DNA of 64,000 nt from Verrucomicrobiales bacterium (GCA_028293125.1 JAQGPJ010000052.1:62001-126000); one strand, 5' to 3'. Positions 18,569 through 28,924 are shown, counted from the stretch's first letter. The notes: generated from the letters alone by a model not told the origin. Made by a program: numbers and translations.

Positions 18569-21500
18569 ATGAAGACTGGAACAGCCTGCCGGCTCATTTT
18601 CACCTCCACCCTGCTATTAGCCGGGCATCAGGCCCGATCCGCGGTCCTGCTGGACAAGAACTTCAATGCCGATGACGGCGGCTTTACGGAAGCCATCGCC
18701 GCAGGCAATCCCGGAACCCCTTGGGTATGGGATGGCAGCGGGGCATGGTCGGCCAATGGCGAAAATGCGGGTCCGGCGGAGGATGGGCTTGTCAGCCCGG
18801 AACTCACCTTGCCAGCCGCCGGGGTGCTGCGGGTGACGTTCGATCACCGCTACAGCTTTGAAAGCACCTATGACGGCGGAGCGCTTCAGTACTCGGTGAA
18901 CGGGGGCGAATGGCAGAATCTGCCGCCAACCTACTTTGCGCAGGACGGGTATCCCGCAGCTCCGCTGATCGGCAACCACAGTCTTCGGAACAAGCCCGGC
19001 TTCAACGGAAACTCCGGCGGATATGATGACCCCCTTTTCATCACCAGCATTGTGGACCTGCCTCCGCAGGCTGCGGGAGCCAAGATCAAACTCCGATTCC
19101 TCGGTGCCTGGGATGAGAACACCATTGGCACCAGCCCCAACTGGGAAATCACCAGTGTGAAGGCGGAGACACTGGCGGACACGGACGGCGACGGCATTCC
19201 GGATGACTTTGAGCAGAACAACGCTCTCAACAAAGACGTCAACGATGCCGCGGGGGACCCTGACGCCGATAACAGTAGCAATCTCCAGGAATACACCAAC
19301 CGCACCAATCCCCAGAACGCGGACACGGATGGCGATGGTTACAAGGACGGCGTGGAGACCGGCACCGGCGTGTGGGCCGGCGTGGCGGACACCGGCAGCA
19401 ATCCTTTGGTGGCGGACTCCGACGGGGACGGTCTCGCCGATGGTCTGGAGAATCTGACTCAGACCTTCACCGGCCTCACCCAGCCCGGCAGTGACCCCAA
19501 TAAAAAGGACACCGACGGTGACGGCTGGGACGACTACACCGAAGCGGCTTTCCAATCCGACCCCAAACTGACCGCCAGCAAGCCCACCCTGAATGCCCTG
19601 CCGCTGCATCTGCTGGTGTGGTGGAATTTCAATAACAACTCCGCAACCCCCACCGATTCCTCCCACTCCATCAAGGGCACCCTGCAGGGCGGAGCGGTGA
19701 TTTCCGATGACGCCATGGGCCGCACGGAGGCGCCGGGAGACCGGGCGCTGGACTTGGGCGCGGATCCGGCCGGAGGCCGCACCATGAGCATTCCGACTGC
19801 CACCTTCCTCAATCTGGCGGGGGGCAAAGACCAAGTGGCCATCTCCTTCTGGCAGAAGCTGAGCAGCGTGACCAACAGCTTTGCCTTTTATGGCAAATTC
19901 ACTCCGGCTTCGGGCGACACCCGGGGCATTTCCGCCCACGCCACGTGGAGTGACAATAATTTTTATTGGGACACCGCCGGCTGCTGCGCCGGCAATCAGC
20001 GTCTGAGTGTGGGCAAGGCGGCGGAGGTGGATCTCATGGACGGCTGGCATCACATCGTTTTCCAGAAAAACGGGCCGCTGAAGGAAATCTGGTTGGATGG
20101 CGCGGTGATCGCCTCCTCCAACACGGCTTCACCGCTGCCCACCAATTTCACCAGCCTGTTTGTGGGATCCGGCGACAACGGCAACGAGAAGATGTCCGGT
20201 CTGATGGATGATTTCGCCATCTACTCCGAAGCTCTGACGGAGGATCAGATCCAGCGCCTGGTCAATGGCGACACCCCGGCCTCGCTGCTGCCAAGCGCCA
20301 ATGACGCCGACGGCGACGGCATGCTGGACGTTTATGAGGATACCAATGGACTGAACAAAGCCAGCCCCGCCGACCGGGACACCGACCTCGATGCCGATGG
20401 GCTCACCAACTACCAGGAATCCGTGCGCGGTACCAAAGCCAACAATACGGACACTGATGGTGACGGCCTGAAGGACGGCGTGGAGACCGGGACCGGAGTC
20501 TTTGTCAGTGCCACCAACACCGGCACCGATCCTCTGGACGCGGATTCCGACAACGATGGTCTGGCAGACAATGTGGAGACCGGGACCGGAGTCTTCGTCA
20601 GCGCCGCCAACACCGGCAGTGATCCGAACAAGTCCGACACCGACACCGATGGGCTGAGCGATCATTATGAAGTGACCTATTCCGGCACCAGCCCTCTGAG
20701 CGCCGCCAGCCCGGCGGTGGGCACCGGCACGGGCATCGGCATCTCCTTCACTGGAGCCGTCACCACGCCGGGCATCGCCCCCATGGACATCGGAGGCTTT
20801 GTCAATGTGTCCCAGAAAAACTGGAACCTGACCGATGGCTCGAGCACCGGCACCACCTCGGGCATCACCGGCCCCTCCGCTGGGAAAATTGTCAATGCCG
20901 CGGGAACGGACACGGCCGTCACCATTGCATGGGATTCGCCCAATATTTACAACGCCGGCAACGGCACGGCGACAGGCAATGCCCTGATCATGAATGGCTA
21001 CCTCGACGGCAATGCCACCACCCCTCCAAAAGTGGACCTGACCGGCATTCCCTACAGCACCTACGATGTTTACGTTTACTTCGGCTCCGATGGAAACGGG
21101 CGCACCGGCAGCATTGTCAATCTGACCACCGCGGAGGAGTATTTCTATATCACGGGATCAGCCAAAGGGGCGGGCCCAGGCTTCAAGTATCAGGATTACA
21201 TCCCCGCCACGGCCACTGAGGCCACCGGGGCGGTGGCTTCCAACTTCACGGTCTTCCGGAACCAGAGCGCGGCCAGCCTCAGTCTGACCGCCAAACAGGG
21301 CAGCAACAACTCCGGCATTCACGCCATTCAGATCGTGCCCATCCCGGACACCGACGGCGATGGCATGTCGGATGCCTTTGAGGACGCCTACGGTCTGAAC
21401 AAGGGAAGTGCCGCCGACCGCGATACCGATCTTGACGGAGATGGTCTCTCCAATGTGGCGGAATACAAAGCCCGTGCCAATCCGTCCATGAAGGACACCG

Positions 21501-22702
21501 ACAGTGACGGGCTGAATGACAACGTGGAAACCGCCACTGGAGTATGGGTCAGCGCCACAAACACAGGCAGCAGTCCGCTGAAGAAGGATTCCGACGGTGA
21601 CGGTCTGCCGGACGGATTGGAAAATAAATCCCTGCCCTCCACCGGCCTCACCCAACCGGGCAGCGATCCCAACCTCGCGGATACGGACACTGATGGCTGG
21701 AGCGATTACCTCGAAGCCTCCTTCCGCAGTGATCCCAAACTGGCGGACAGTATTCCGGTTCTGGATGCCGCTCCGCTCCATCTGCTGGCCTACTGGAACT
21801 ACAACGATGCCTCCAATCCCGCCCGAGCGGTGGATGGATCGCATTCACTGATTGGCGCCATCGGAGGCGGCACCGTTTACTCCGCGGACGGTGGAGGACG
21901 CACTGGCACCCCCGGGGACCGGTCGATCGACTTCACCGCCGGCCAGGCCGCAGGCAAAGCCATGTTTGTCTCCGAAGGCGGATTTGTGAATATCGCCGCC
22001 GCCCAGGACCAGTTCGCGCTCTCCTTCTGGCAGAAACTGCGCTCGGTTACTTCCAGCACCATCTTCAAGGGAATCTCGCCCAGCTCCAGCGGCGGCAGCC
22101 GCGGTATATCCGCCCACGCCACTTGGGGTGACGGCAACTTCTACTTCGACACGTCAGGCTGCTGCGCCGGCAATACCCAGCGCATCAGCATCGCCAATCC
22201 GAGCCTTGATCTCACTGAGTGGCACCACATGGTCTTCCAGAAGAACGGGCCGCTGAAGGAAATCTGGGTGGATGGCCAGCTGGTGCTCTCCGGGGACGGC
22301 GCCGATCTGCTGCCGATGGACTTCACCGCGTTGTATGTCGGCGGCACGCCGGACGGTGAAACGGTCAACGGCTATGTTGATGACTTCGCGTTCTATGCGG
22401 AGGCGCTGACCGAAGCCCAGATCGGTCAACTGGCTGCCGGTGCCTCACCTCCGTCCCTGCTGGTGACCAGCGGTCCAGCTCCGGTGATCACTGCGGTCAC
22501 TTTCAATTCCGTAACCCGCTCCCTGCAGATTTCCTGGGGTTCCGTGGCCGGAAAGACCTATAAGATTGAGCGGTCCTCCAATTTGACCACTTGGTCCACG
22601 GTGAACCCGGCCCTCGCCTCCGGAGGAGCCACCACGACCTACACAGACGGCAATCTGCCCACCTCTGCCACCCGCTACTACTACCGGGTCTCGGAGAACT
22701 GA
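18569..22702 (+). CDS. Giant secreted protein with duplicated LamG domains and type-3 calcium repeats
   Basis: 1377 residues with a signal peptide (MKTGTACRLIFTSTLLLAG, cleavage near RSA). After a MAM/immune-inhibitor-like domain (about 25-210) come blocks of DTDGDGxxD calcium-binding thrombospondin-type-3 repeats. Two LamG (concanavalin-like) domains share near-identical segments such as RGISAHATW, CCAGN and FQKNGPLKEIW, and a separate beta domain lies between them. The C-terminal 75 residues (VTFNSVTRSLQISWGSVAGK to YYYRVSEN) resemble the fibronectin-III-like end module common in verrucomicrobial exoproteins. No PEP-CTERM tail. It is presumably extracellular and adhesive or polysaccharide-binding. 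ATG 18569 is preferred to a TTG five codons upstream. Confidence 0.85.
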   Translation: MKTGTACRLIFTSTLLLAGHQARSAVLLDKNFNADDGGFTEAIAAGNPGTPWVWDGSGAWSANGENAGPAEDGLVSPELTLPAAGVLRVTFDHRYSFESTYDGGALQYSVNGGEWQNLPPTYFAQDGYPAAPLIGNHSLRNKPGFNGNSGGYDDPLFITSIVDLPPQAAGAKIKLRFLGAWDENTIGTSPNWEITSVKAETLADTDGDGIPDDFEQNNALNKDVNDAAGDPDADNSSNLQEYTNRTNPQNADTDGDGYKDGVETGTGVWAGVADTGSNPLVADSDGDGLADGLENLTQTFTGLTQPGSDPNKKDTDGDGWDDYTEAAFQSDPKLTASKPTLNALPLHLLVWWNFNNNSATPTDSSHSIKGTLQGGAVISDDAMGRTEAPGDRALDLGADPAGGRTMSIPTATFLNLAGGKDQVAISFWQKLSSVTNSFAFYGKFTPASGDTRGISAHATWSDNNFYWDTAGCCAGNQRLSVGKAAEVDLMDGWHHIVFQKNGPLKEIWLDGAVIASSNTASPLPTNFTSLFVGSGDNGNEKMSGLMDDFAIYSEALTEDQIQRLVNGDTPASLLPSANDADGDGMLDVYEDTNGLNKASPADRDTDLDADGLTNYQESVRGTKANNTDTDGDGLKDGVETGTGVFVSATNTGTDPLDADSDNDGLADNVETGTGVFVSAANTGSDPNKSDTDTDGLSDHYEVTYSGTSPLSAASPAVGTGTGIGISFTGAVTTPGIAPMDIGGFVNVSQKNWNLTDGSSTGTTSGITGPSAGKIVNAAGTDTAVTIAWDSPNIYNAGNGTATGNALIMNGYLDGNATTPPKVDLTGIPYSTYDVYVYFGSDGNGRTGSIVNLTTAEEYFYITGSAKGAGPGFKYQDYIPATATEATGAVASNFTVFRNQSAASLSLTAKQGSNNSGIHAIQIVPIPDTDGDGMSDAFEDAYGLNKGSAADRDTDLDGDGLSNVAEYKARANPSMKDTDSDGLNDNVETATGVWVSATNTGSSPLKKDSDGDGLPDGLENKSLPSTGLTQPGSDPNLADTDTDGWSDYLEASFRSDPKLADSIPVLDAAPLHLLAYWNYNDASNPARAVDGSHSLIGAIGGGTVYSADGGGRTGTPGDRSIDFTAGQAAGKAMFVSEGGFVNIAAAQDQFALSFWQKLRSVTSSTIFKGISPSSSGGSRGISAHATWGDGNFYFDTSGCCAGNTQRISIANPSLDLTEWHHMVFQKNGPLKEIWVDGQLVLSGDGADLLPMDFTALYVGGTPDGETVNGYVDDFAFYAEALTEAQIGQLAAGASPPSLLVTSGPAPVITAVTFNSVTRSLQISWGSVAGKTYKIERSSNLTTWSTVNPALASGGATTTYTDGNLPTSATRYYYRVSEN
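20480..20625 (+). repeat. Tandem 93-bp (31-residue) repeat within the LamG protein gene
   Basis: The segment coding for VETGTGVFVSATNTG is repeated 93 bp later as VETGTGVFVSAANTG with only a few base differences. Each unit carries a D-x-D-x-D-G calcium loop. More diverged copies occur around 19350 and 21530, so this is a recent duplication within an older repeat array. Confidence 0.75.
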
Positions 22703-22745
22703 CGGTCCCGCCGGCTGATCCCCGGTGAATTCCACTCCATCACAG

Positions 22746-22780
22746 TGCGGCAGTCCGCTCCTCCGGGAGTGGCTGCCGCA
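22746..22780 (+). terminator. Hairpin terminator candidate after the LamG protein gene
   Basis: Arms TGCGGCAG (22746-22753) and CTGCCGCA (22773-22780) enclose a second pairing CCGCTCC/GGAGTGG with one wobble, giving a long stem 43 bp after the stop codon. The following sequence is only weakly T-rich (TTGCCATTTC). It also lies before the end of the convergent EI24 gene. Confidence 0.6.
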
Positions 22781-22856
22781 TTGCCATTTCACCTCATACC
22801 GGGGTTTAATTTCCGAACCTTGGCAGGCGTTTGATGAAAAATGCCTCTGGTCTTCA

Positions 22857-23594
22857 TCACACACCCGTGCCCGGCTCCGGCAGCGCCGCCGGGGGGCGCA
22901 GGTAATGGAAAACGTGGACCATCACCGCAATGCCGAAAACCGGAACCAGCAGATTCACAACCGGCACCAGCGCCAAGGCTGCAATGCCCACGCCGGTGAG
23001 AAAATAAGCCGGGCGGTTGCGGCGGCGGGAGATATCCATCTGCGCCGGAGTCAGCCGCCGCAGGGCCACCACCTCATAATATTCCCGGCCCGCCAGCAGG
23101 CCATTCACCGCCAGCATCAGGGCGATACCGCTGCCCGCCACCCAAAGCAGCAGCAGATAAAAGGGCAGGGCCAGCAGATTGACGATGATCATGATCACAA
23201 AAAATCGCGTTGCCGCCAGCAGCGAGGCCAAAAGGGGCGGGCCGTCGGCTTTGGGAAGCTGGGGGTAGTACCGGGCCTCCACGGCATCGGCGACCGCTTC
23301 CTGGAAAAAGCTGACCACAAAGCCGATGACGGTGGGAAAAAGCAGAAAGGACACCACCACCGCGGTGACGAATCCCAGCGTGCCCTCCGTGTATTTCATC
23401 CAACCGGCATATTTGGGCCAGTGCACCGCGATCCAGTCCACGCCCTCGCGCACTCCCCACCATACACCGGCAAACAGCCCTCCCAGCGTCAGCAGGGAAA
23501 CGAAGGCGGAGATCAAAAGAATTCCCCACAGCCGGGGATCGCTGAGGAACTGCGCCAAGGCTTTGGCGGCGGATTTGAAAATCACGGCGGGCAT
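22857..23594 (-). CDS. EI24/CysZ-like membrane protein
   Basis: 245 residues with four to five long hydrophobic segments (WGILLISAFVSLLTLGGLFA, GFVTAVVVSFLLFPTVIGFV, FFVIMIIVNLLALPFYLLLL, GIAALALVPVVNLLVPVFGI). The order and the motifs FFQEAVADAVEARYYP and GREYYEVVALRR match the EI24 domain family, which includes the sulfate permease CysZ. ATG 23594 gives the typical start before the first helix; the frame opens much further upstream through ureA antisense sequence, which is rejected. Divergent from ureA. Substrate unproven. Confidence 0.82.
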   Translation of the reverse strand: MPAVIFKSAAKALAQFLSDPRLWGILLISAFVSLLTLGGLFAGVWWGVREGVDWIAVHWPKYAGWMKYTEGTLGFVTAVVVSFLLFPTVIGFVVSFFQEAVADAVEARYYPQLPKADGPPLLASLLAATRFFVIMIIVNLLALPFYLLLLWVAGSGIALMLAVNGLLAGREYYEVVALRRLTPAQMDISRRRNRPAYFLTGVGIAALALVPVVNLLVPVFGIAVMVHVFHYLRPPAALPEPGTGV

Positions 23595-23699
23595 GGCGGA
23601 TTCTGACACCGCCCGGCAGGCGCGCCAGCCCAATCCCGCGCTGCGCCGCTTCCGCGTTATCACTGGCATCGGGGCTGCTTGCCTGCTAAGGACCTGCCT

Positions 23700-24002
23700 A
23701 TGCACCTGACTCCCCGTGAACGCGAAAAACTGCTCGTTGTCACCGCTGCCGATCTGGCCCGGCGGCGCCGGGCGCGGGGCCTGAAGCTGAACTACCCGGA
23801 GGCTATCGCCATCATCACCTACGAAATCTTCGAAGGCGCGCGGGACGGGAAATCCGTCTCCGAACTGATGGGATACGGAGCCACCATCCTGACCAAAGCC
23901 GACGTCATGGAGGGCGTGGCGGAGATGATCCACGAGGTGCAGGCCGAAGCCACTTTCCCCGACGGCACCAAACTCGTCACCGTCCATAATCCCATCCGCT
24001 GA
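23700..24002 (+). CDS. ureA: Urease subunit gamma
   Basis: UreA is the small structural subunit of the nickel urease that hydrolyses urea to ammonia and CO2. The 100-residue length and motifs are canonical: [50 protein letters not shown] and [17 protein letters not shown] 23700 gives exactly the family length. It is the first gene of a compact ureA-ureB-ureC array, with gaps of 98 and 80 bp, all subunits being separate as in most bacteria. Confidence 0.97.
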   Translation: MHLTPREREKLLVVTAADLARRRRARGLKLNYPEAIAIITYEIFEGARDGKSVSELMGYGATILTKADVMEGVAEMIHEVQAEATFPDGTKLVTVHNPIR

Positions 24003-24100
24003 AGCCCCCGGCAGGCCGGACTTCCGGCTGGTGCCGGTGATTCCTGCCACTGATAAAATCAGCCCTGAATTTCCCAGCCCCATCCCATTTCCTTTATCCC

Positions 24101-24412
24101 ATGATCCCTGGCGAAATCATCCCTGCCGAAACCTCCTCGCTTCCGGCCAATGCCGATCTCGACCTGCGGCACGTCACCGTGTCCAACACCGGCGACCGCC
24201 CTGTGCAGGTGGGGTCGCACTATCATTTTTACGAGACTAATGAGGCGCTGGCGTTCGACCGCCCCGCCGCCCGCGGGTTCCGCCTGAATATCCCCGCCGG
24301 CACCGCCGTGCGCTTTGAGGCCGGCGACACCAAAACTGTTGAACTGGTCGCCCTCGCCGGGGAACGCGAGGTTTACGGCCTCCAAGGCCTGGTCAACGGC
24401 CCCTTGGATTGA
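24101..24412 (+). CDS. ureB: Urease subunit beta
   Basis: 103 residues, canonical for Ure[51 protein letters not shown] and [18 protein letters not shown]. The protein forms part of the (UreABC)3 trimer in the cytoplasm. It lies 98 bp after ureA and 80 bp before ureC on the same strand. Confidence 0.97.
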   Translation: MIPGEIIPAETSSLPANADLDLRHVTVSNTGDRPVQVGSHYHFYETNEALAFDRPAARGFRLNIPAGTAVRFEAGDTKTVELVALAGEREVYGLQGLVNGPLD

Positions 24413-24492
24413 TCAGGCCTTGGCTCCGCCCCTCCAAAGCCCAGGCCCCATAACCCATAACTCAAAACGAATAACTTTCTCTCCCCACCCTC

Positions 24493-26259
24493 ATGCCTCT
24501 GAACCTTTCCCGCCGCCAGTATGCTGAGATGTTCGGCCCCACCACCGGCGACCGCGTGCGCCTCGCGGACACGGATCTGCTGGTGCAGGTGGAGAAGGAC
24601 TATATCGCCGCCGGGGGTGGCTACGGCAATGAGGTGAAGTTTGGCGGAGGCAAGGTGATCCGCGATGGCATGGGGCAGTCCTCCACCGCCTTGGACGCGG
24701 ATGCCTTGGACCTGGTGCTCACCAACTGTCTGATTCTGGATGCGCTGCTGGGCGTGGTGAAGGCGGATATCGGGGTGAAGGCCGGGTTCATTGTGGGAAT
24801 CGGCCATGCGGGAAATCCCGGCATCCAGAGCGGTATCGGGTCGGCGTTTCCCGATCCGGTGACCGGTAAAAAGAACCCGATGATCATCGGAGCCTGCACC
24901 GAGGTTATCGCCGGAGAGGGCTGCATCATCACCGCCGGAGGCATCGACACCCACATTCACTTTATCTGCCCGCAACAGGTGGATGAGGCCATCTCCAGCG
25001 GCATGACCACCATGCTCGGCGGCGGCACGGGGCCCGCCCACGGCACCTATGCCACCACCTGCACGCCCGGCAGATGGAACATGCACCGCATGCTGGAGGC
25101 GGCGGAGGGCATTCCCATGAACCTGGGCTTTCTGGGCAAGGGCAACTGCTCGACGCCCGAGCCCCTGCGGGAGCAGATCGTTGCCGGAGCCATCGGCCTG
25201 AAACTTCATGAGGACTGGGGCACCACGCCGGCGGCCATCGACACCTGCCTTGGCGTGGCGGATGAACTGGACGTCCAAGTGGCCATCCACACCGACACCC
25301 TGAACGAATCCGGCTTTGTCGAGACCACCATTGCCGCTTTCAAGGGCCGCACCATCCACACCTTCCACAGCGAGGGCGCGGGCGGCGGCCACGCGCCGGA
25401 CATTATCCGCGTCTGCGGCGAGCCCAATGTGCTGCCCTCATCCACCAACCCCACCCGACCCTTCACGGTGAACACCTTGGATGAGCATCTGGACATGCTC
25501 ATGGTCTGCCATCATCTGGATTCCAAAATCCCCGAGGATGTGGCCTTCGCTGAAAGCCGCATCCGCCCTGAAACCATCGCCGCCGAGGACCTGCTGCACG
25601 ATCTGGGGGCCATCTCCATGATGTCCAGCGACAGCCAGGCCATGGGCCGGATCGGGGAGGTCATCCTGCGCACCTGGCAGACCGCCCACAAAATGAAGAC
25701 CCAGTTCGGCGGGCTGACGGACGCCGCCCATCCACACGCCGACAATTTCCGCTGCCTGCGCTACCTGGCCAAATACACCATCAACCCCGCCATCGCCCAT
25801 GGGGTCAGCCATCTCATCGGCTCCATCGGTATCGGCAAGCTGGCGGATCTGGTGGTTTACAAGCCCGCGCTCTTCGGCATGAAGCCCGAAGTGGTGCTGA
25901 AGGGAGGATTCATCGCCTGGGCCAACATGGGGGATCCCAACGCCAGCATTCCCACGCCGCAGCCCACGTTCTACCGGCCACAGTTCGGAGCCTTTGGCCG
26001 TGCGCTGTCCAGAACGTCCCTCACCTTTGTCAGTCAGGCCGCGCTGGAGCTGGGGGACCTCGGCAGCCTGGGGCTGGCCAAAACCCTGGCCCCCGTGAAG
26101 AACACCCGGAAAGTGACCAAGCGGGACATGGTTCTCAACGATGCTCTGCCGAAAATCGAGGTCGACCCCGAAACCTACACGGTCAAAGCCGACGGACGCA
26201 TTCTCACCTGTGAGCCTGCCACGGTGCTGCCCATGGCGCAGCGGTATTTCCTTTTCTGA
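24493..26259 (+). CDS. ureC: Urease subunit alpha (catalytic)
   Basis: 588 residues, about 20 longer than the usual 567-572. All active-site residues are present with a constant shift of 20 relative to the Klebsiella enzyme: nickel ligands His154 and His156 ([10 protein letters not shown]), carbamylated Lys237 and His239 (GLKLHEDWG), catalytic Cys339-His340 (MVCHHL) and Asp380 ([12 protein letters not shown]). The extra residues lie before His154, in [18 protein letters not shown], where most ureases have a short surface loop. The enzyme should be active if nickel is inserted, but no ureD, E, F, G or H gene is in the window; the next gene is on the other strand. Confidence 0.97.
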   Translation: MPLNLSRRQYAEMFGPTTGDRVRLADTDLLVQVEKDYIAAGGGYGNEVKFGGGKVIRDGMGQSSTALDADALDLVLTNCLILDALLGVVKADIGVKAGFIVGIGHAGNPGIQSGIGSAFPDPVTGKKNPMIIGACTEVIAGEGCIITAGGIDTHIHFICPQQVDEAISSGMTTMLGGGTGPAHGTYATTCTPGRWNMHRMLEAAEGIPMNLGFLGKGNCSTPEPLREQIVAGAIGLKLHEDWGTTPAAIDTCLGVADELDVQVAIHTDTLNESGFVETTIAAFKGRTIHTFHSEGAGGGHAPDIIRVCGEPNVLPSSTNPTRPFTVNTLDEHLDMLMVCHHLDSKIPEDVAFAESRIRPETIAAEDLLHDLGAISMMSSDSQAMGRIGEVILRTWQTAHKMKTQFGGLTDAAHPHADNFRCLRYLAKYTINPAIAHGVSHLIGSIGIGKLADLVVYKPALFGMKPEVVLKGGFIAWANMGDPNASIPTPQPTFYRPQFGAFGRALSRTSLTFVSQAALELGDLGSLGLAKTLAPVKNTRKVTKRDMVLNDALPKIEVDPETYTVKADGRILTCEPATVLPMAQRYFLF

Positions 26260-26350
26260 GCTGCGGAACTGAACCGGGAGGCGGATGGGGCGGGACTCTC
26301 AGCTCTCCTCAGGCTGCCGGGTTCCAAGCCGGGCCGGAGGCGCGGCTCCT

Positions 26351-26785
26351 TTACAAACCGCGCTCCTTCTCCAATTCCGAAAGCCGGCTGATGCGCGCCT
26401 GGGCTTCCGCATCCGCCTGACGGAACTCCACCAGTTTGATCAAAGCGCGGGCTTCACGGACAGCGTCGCGCCCGCACAGCAGCAGGGTGGCCCCGCCCAC
26501 CTCCGTGCCCGGCACCTCCTGCAGGGGACGGGGATCCGACAGCTTCAGCAGCAGCCGCGGATTGAACCAGAGCAGGGTGGTGCGCACGCCGACGCTTTCC
26601 ACATTGGCGTAGGGAATGGGGATCATTTTCATATCCCCGCCGGAGCGTTTGAAGGTGCGTTCCCGGAAGCGCCAGAAGAACTGCAGCACCTCCTCCGCAG
26701 CCACCAGCTTGCCCTCCACATGCTCCCGGCCCAGGGCATCGCGGGCGGGAATGGTGAAGGCGAGGGCGGAGAGGTCGGTGAGCAT
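26351..26785 (-). CDS. Hypothetical protein, possibly PH-like
   Basis: 144 residues without signal peptide or membrane helix. The central part (MKMIPIPYANVESVGVRTTL, LLLKLSDPRPLQEVPGTEVG) has the alternating beta pattern of small PH-like domains, and the C-terminus (REARALIKLVEFRQADAEAQ) is a predicted long helix. I recognise no family. It is convergent with ureC and divergent from the Fur-family gene. Confidence 0.6.
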   Translation of the reverse strand: MLTDLSALAFTIPARDALGREHVEGKLVAAEEVLQFFWRFRERTFKRSGGDMKMIPIPYANVESVGVRTTLLWFNPRLLLKLSDPRPLQEVPGTEVGGATLLLCGRDAVREARALIKLVEFRQADAEAQARISRLSELEKERGL

Positions 26786-26961
26786 GGTTCCGAATTAGCC
26801 CAAAATCGCCCTTTTGAAAAACCAAATCCCGAGGAGGCCCGGAAACTGAAACGGTGTATGTCCGGAATGGGATGGGATGCGGATCAGTCTGGGTTTTAAG
26901 TGTTTTTAATCCGAATGGGGTATCGACCGCCCAAGGTTTTGCTATTGCGGAACCGGTGCCG

Positions 26962-27477
26962 ATGACGTTCATTTCACCCGGCGATATGAAGATGCAGGTG
27001 AACAAGGACGCTGAAATTCAGACGCTCGTGGGCAGGGTGGTGGAACGGCTGCGCAGCCGTGGTCTGCGCCGCACGCGGGCGCTGGATCTGCTGATCACGG
27101 AAATGGCGCGCCACAGCCGCCCCATGACCATTGCGGAGCTCACGGAGTCGGAAAGTCTTCAGGGCCAGTGCGATCCGGCCACGGTTTACCGGCTGCTGAT
27201 GAAGCTGGAGGAGCACGGGGTGGTGCGGCGTCTGGGGCTGCACGGCCGGGCAGTGTATTTCATTCTGGTGCAGCCGGGCCGGCACCATGACTACCTGGTG
27301 TGCACGGACTGCGGGGAAATTGCCCAGATCGATATCGAGTGTCCGGTGCGCACCTTGGAGCAGGAACTGCAGAAGCAGTCCGGCTACCATCATGTGTATC
27401 ATGAACTGGAGTTCTTCGGCGTGTGTCCGGACTGCCATCAGGGCGCGGAGCACGAGGGCCGGGCCCACTGCTGCTGA
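26962..27477 (+). CDS. Fur-family metalloregulator
   Basis: 171 residues. The winged helix (GLRRTRALDLLITEMARHSR, CDPATVYRLLMKLEEHGVVR) is followed by the Fur dimerisation domain with HHDYLVCTDCGEIAQIDIEC and the second zinc pair CPDCH. The two CxxC motifs make the structural zinc site; His residues in HHVYHELEFFG could form the sensory site. Members sense Fe, Zn, Mn or Ni; which one cannot be read from sequence, though the closeness to urease makes nickel or zinc worth considering. The start is uncertain: ATG 26962 is used, ATG 26986 and upstream starts are possible. The tail EHEGRAHCC is His/Cys-rich. Confidence 0.88.
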   Translation: MTFISPGDMKMQVNKDAEIQTLVGRVVERLRSRGLRRTRALDLLITEMARHSRPMTIAELTESESLQGQCDPATVYRLLMKLEEHGVVRRLGLHGRAVYFILVQPGRHHDYLVCTDCGEIAQIDIECPVRTLEQELQKQSGYHHVYHELEFFGVCPDCHQGAEHEGRAHCC

Positions 27478-27659
27478 GGAGCAAGCCCCGGGGTGGCTGC
27501 GGTCCGCTCTTTCCGGCAATGATCCGGCTTGGATGAAGACCGGCTCTTTTGAGCATTTGTCCGTCGCCGGAGACTGGATACAGCTTCAAACCCCGCATTC
27601 CGGAGGGTCACTCCGTACTTGGCTGGGAAATGGTGGAACCCTCCAGCACGCCTTGGGAA

Positions 27660-28805
27660 TCAACGGAACAGCTTGGGCGCGAAGGTGATCAGGTAGCGCC
27701 GCCAGACCGGCCAGGAGTGGTCGTCATTGGGGGTGACGATGTATTCGTGGGTGATCGCTTTCTCCTTCAGCAGGGCGTCGAACTGGTTGTTGCGCTCGAA
27801 CAGGAAGTCCTTGTTGCCGCAGGCGACCCAGAAGAGCTTGAGGTCCTTGTTCACGGCTTCGGGGTGGGCGAGGCCGGACTCGATAAGCTTGTCGGAGGGC
27901 GGGGCGGAACTGAAAGCCCCAATCCAGGAGAAGGTGTCGTGATGGGACAGGGCCACCGTCAGGGCATGGTGCCCGCCCATGGAAAGCCCGGCGAAGGCGC
28001 GTCCGGCGGGGTCTTTTTTCACGGTGTAGGCGCTCTCGATGAGCGGGAGCACATCACTGATCAGATCCTGGCAGAAAGCCTCGGTGTTCATCAGGGAATA
28101 GTCATCCCGGTAGCCTGGGCCGGGAGGCAGCGCATGGGCATCGGGCATGACCACCAGCATGGGTTCGGCTTTCTTTTCCGCGATGAGGGAGTCGAGGATG
28201 AAATTGGCGCGGCCATGCACGCTCCAGGACTGGTCGTTGTCGCTGAAGCCGTGGGAGAGATAAAGCACCGGCAGGGGCGTGCCATCGCTGCGGTAGCCGG
28301 GCGGGGTGTAAACCATCAGTCGCCGCCATTTGCCAAGGGATTTGGAAAGGTAGTGGTGCTCCGTCACGCCGCCGTGCGGAATGTCCGTCAGATCCCAGGC
28401 GGCAGGGGGCGTGGAGGGAATCACCAGAATGCTGGTGCCGGGCTGCCGCTGGGGTTTGATGGCGGGATTCATGGGATCGATGACGCCCATGCCATCGACC
28501 CGGAAGTTGTATTCATAGACGCCTCCGGCCACTGGGGCCGCCGTGGTGGCGGTCCACATATCCTTTTCACCTTTTTCCAGTTTCAGTTCCGGGCCGAACT
28601 GGCCGCCGACCTTCACCTCTCCGGCTTTGGGCGCGCGGAAGCGGAATGTGATGCGTCCGTCGGGCAGAATTTCAGGCGAGGAGGGAGGCGCGTCCATTTT
28701 GGGCCGGGCGGCGGGGGCGGGCGCCGCAGGAGCGGGTGGCGGATTCTGGGCGAAAGCGGGGACGTTCAGGAAACACAGGAGAGCGGGCAGGAGAAGGCGT
28801 TTCAT
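27660..28805 (-). CDS. Secreted CE1-type esterase with N-terminal immunoglobulin-like domain
   Basis: 381 residues with a signal peptide (MKRLLLPALLCFLNVPAFAQ) and an Ala/Pro linker. Residues about 45-125 form an E-set domain (ITFRFRAPKAGEVKVGGQFG). The alpha/beta hydrolase that follows carries the oxyanion region LPVLYLSHGFSDNDQSW, the nucleophile GLSMGGHHA and the catalytic His in NDDHSWPVWRR. This is the layout of XynZ-like feruloyl/acetyl xylan esterases (carbohydrate esterase family 1), so it probably removes ester groups from plant polysaccharide outside the cytoplasm. Single-gene transcript by position. Confidence 0.88.
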   Translation of the reverse strand: MKRLLLPALLCFLNVPAFAQNPPPAPAAPAPAARPKMDAPPSSPEILPDGRITFRFRAPKAGEVKVGGQFGPELKLEKGEKDMWTATTAAPVAGGVYEYNFRVDGMGVIDPMNPAIKPQRQPGTSILVIPSTPPAAWDLTDIPHGGVTEHHYLSKSLGKWRRLMVYTPPGYRSDGTPLPVLYLSHGFSDNDQSWSVHGRANFILDSLIAEKKAEPMLVVMPDAHALPPGPGYRDDYSLMNTEAFCQDLISDVLPLIESAYTVKKDPAGRAFAGLSMGGHHALTVALSHHDTFSWIGAFSSAPPSDKLIESGLAHPEAVNKDLKLFWVACGNKDFLFERNNQFDALLKEKAITHEYIVTPNDDHSWPVWRRYLITFAPKLFR

Positions 28806-28924
28806 CGGAGTGGGGATGCGGCGGTGCCCGTGAAAACGGTGACACCGGTCACGGTGTATCAGGGGAGTGACTCCGCAGGGAAGTATAAAGCGAGGTCCCC
28901 GGATGCCTCCGGTCCGCCGGGTTT

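Noticed and set aside
18617..20053. 478-codon minus-strand open frame inside the LamG protein gene
   Set aside because: It is a shadow of GC-rich coding on the plus strand; the plus frame has a signal peptide and recognisable domains.
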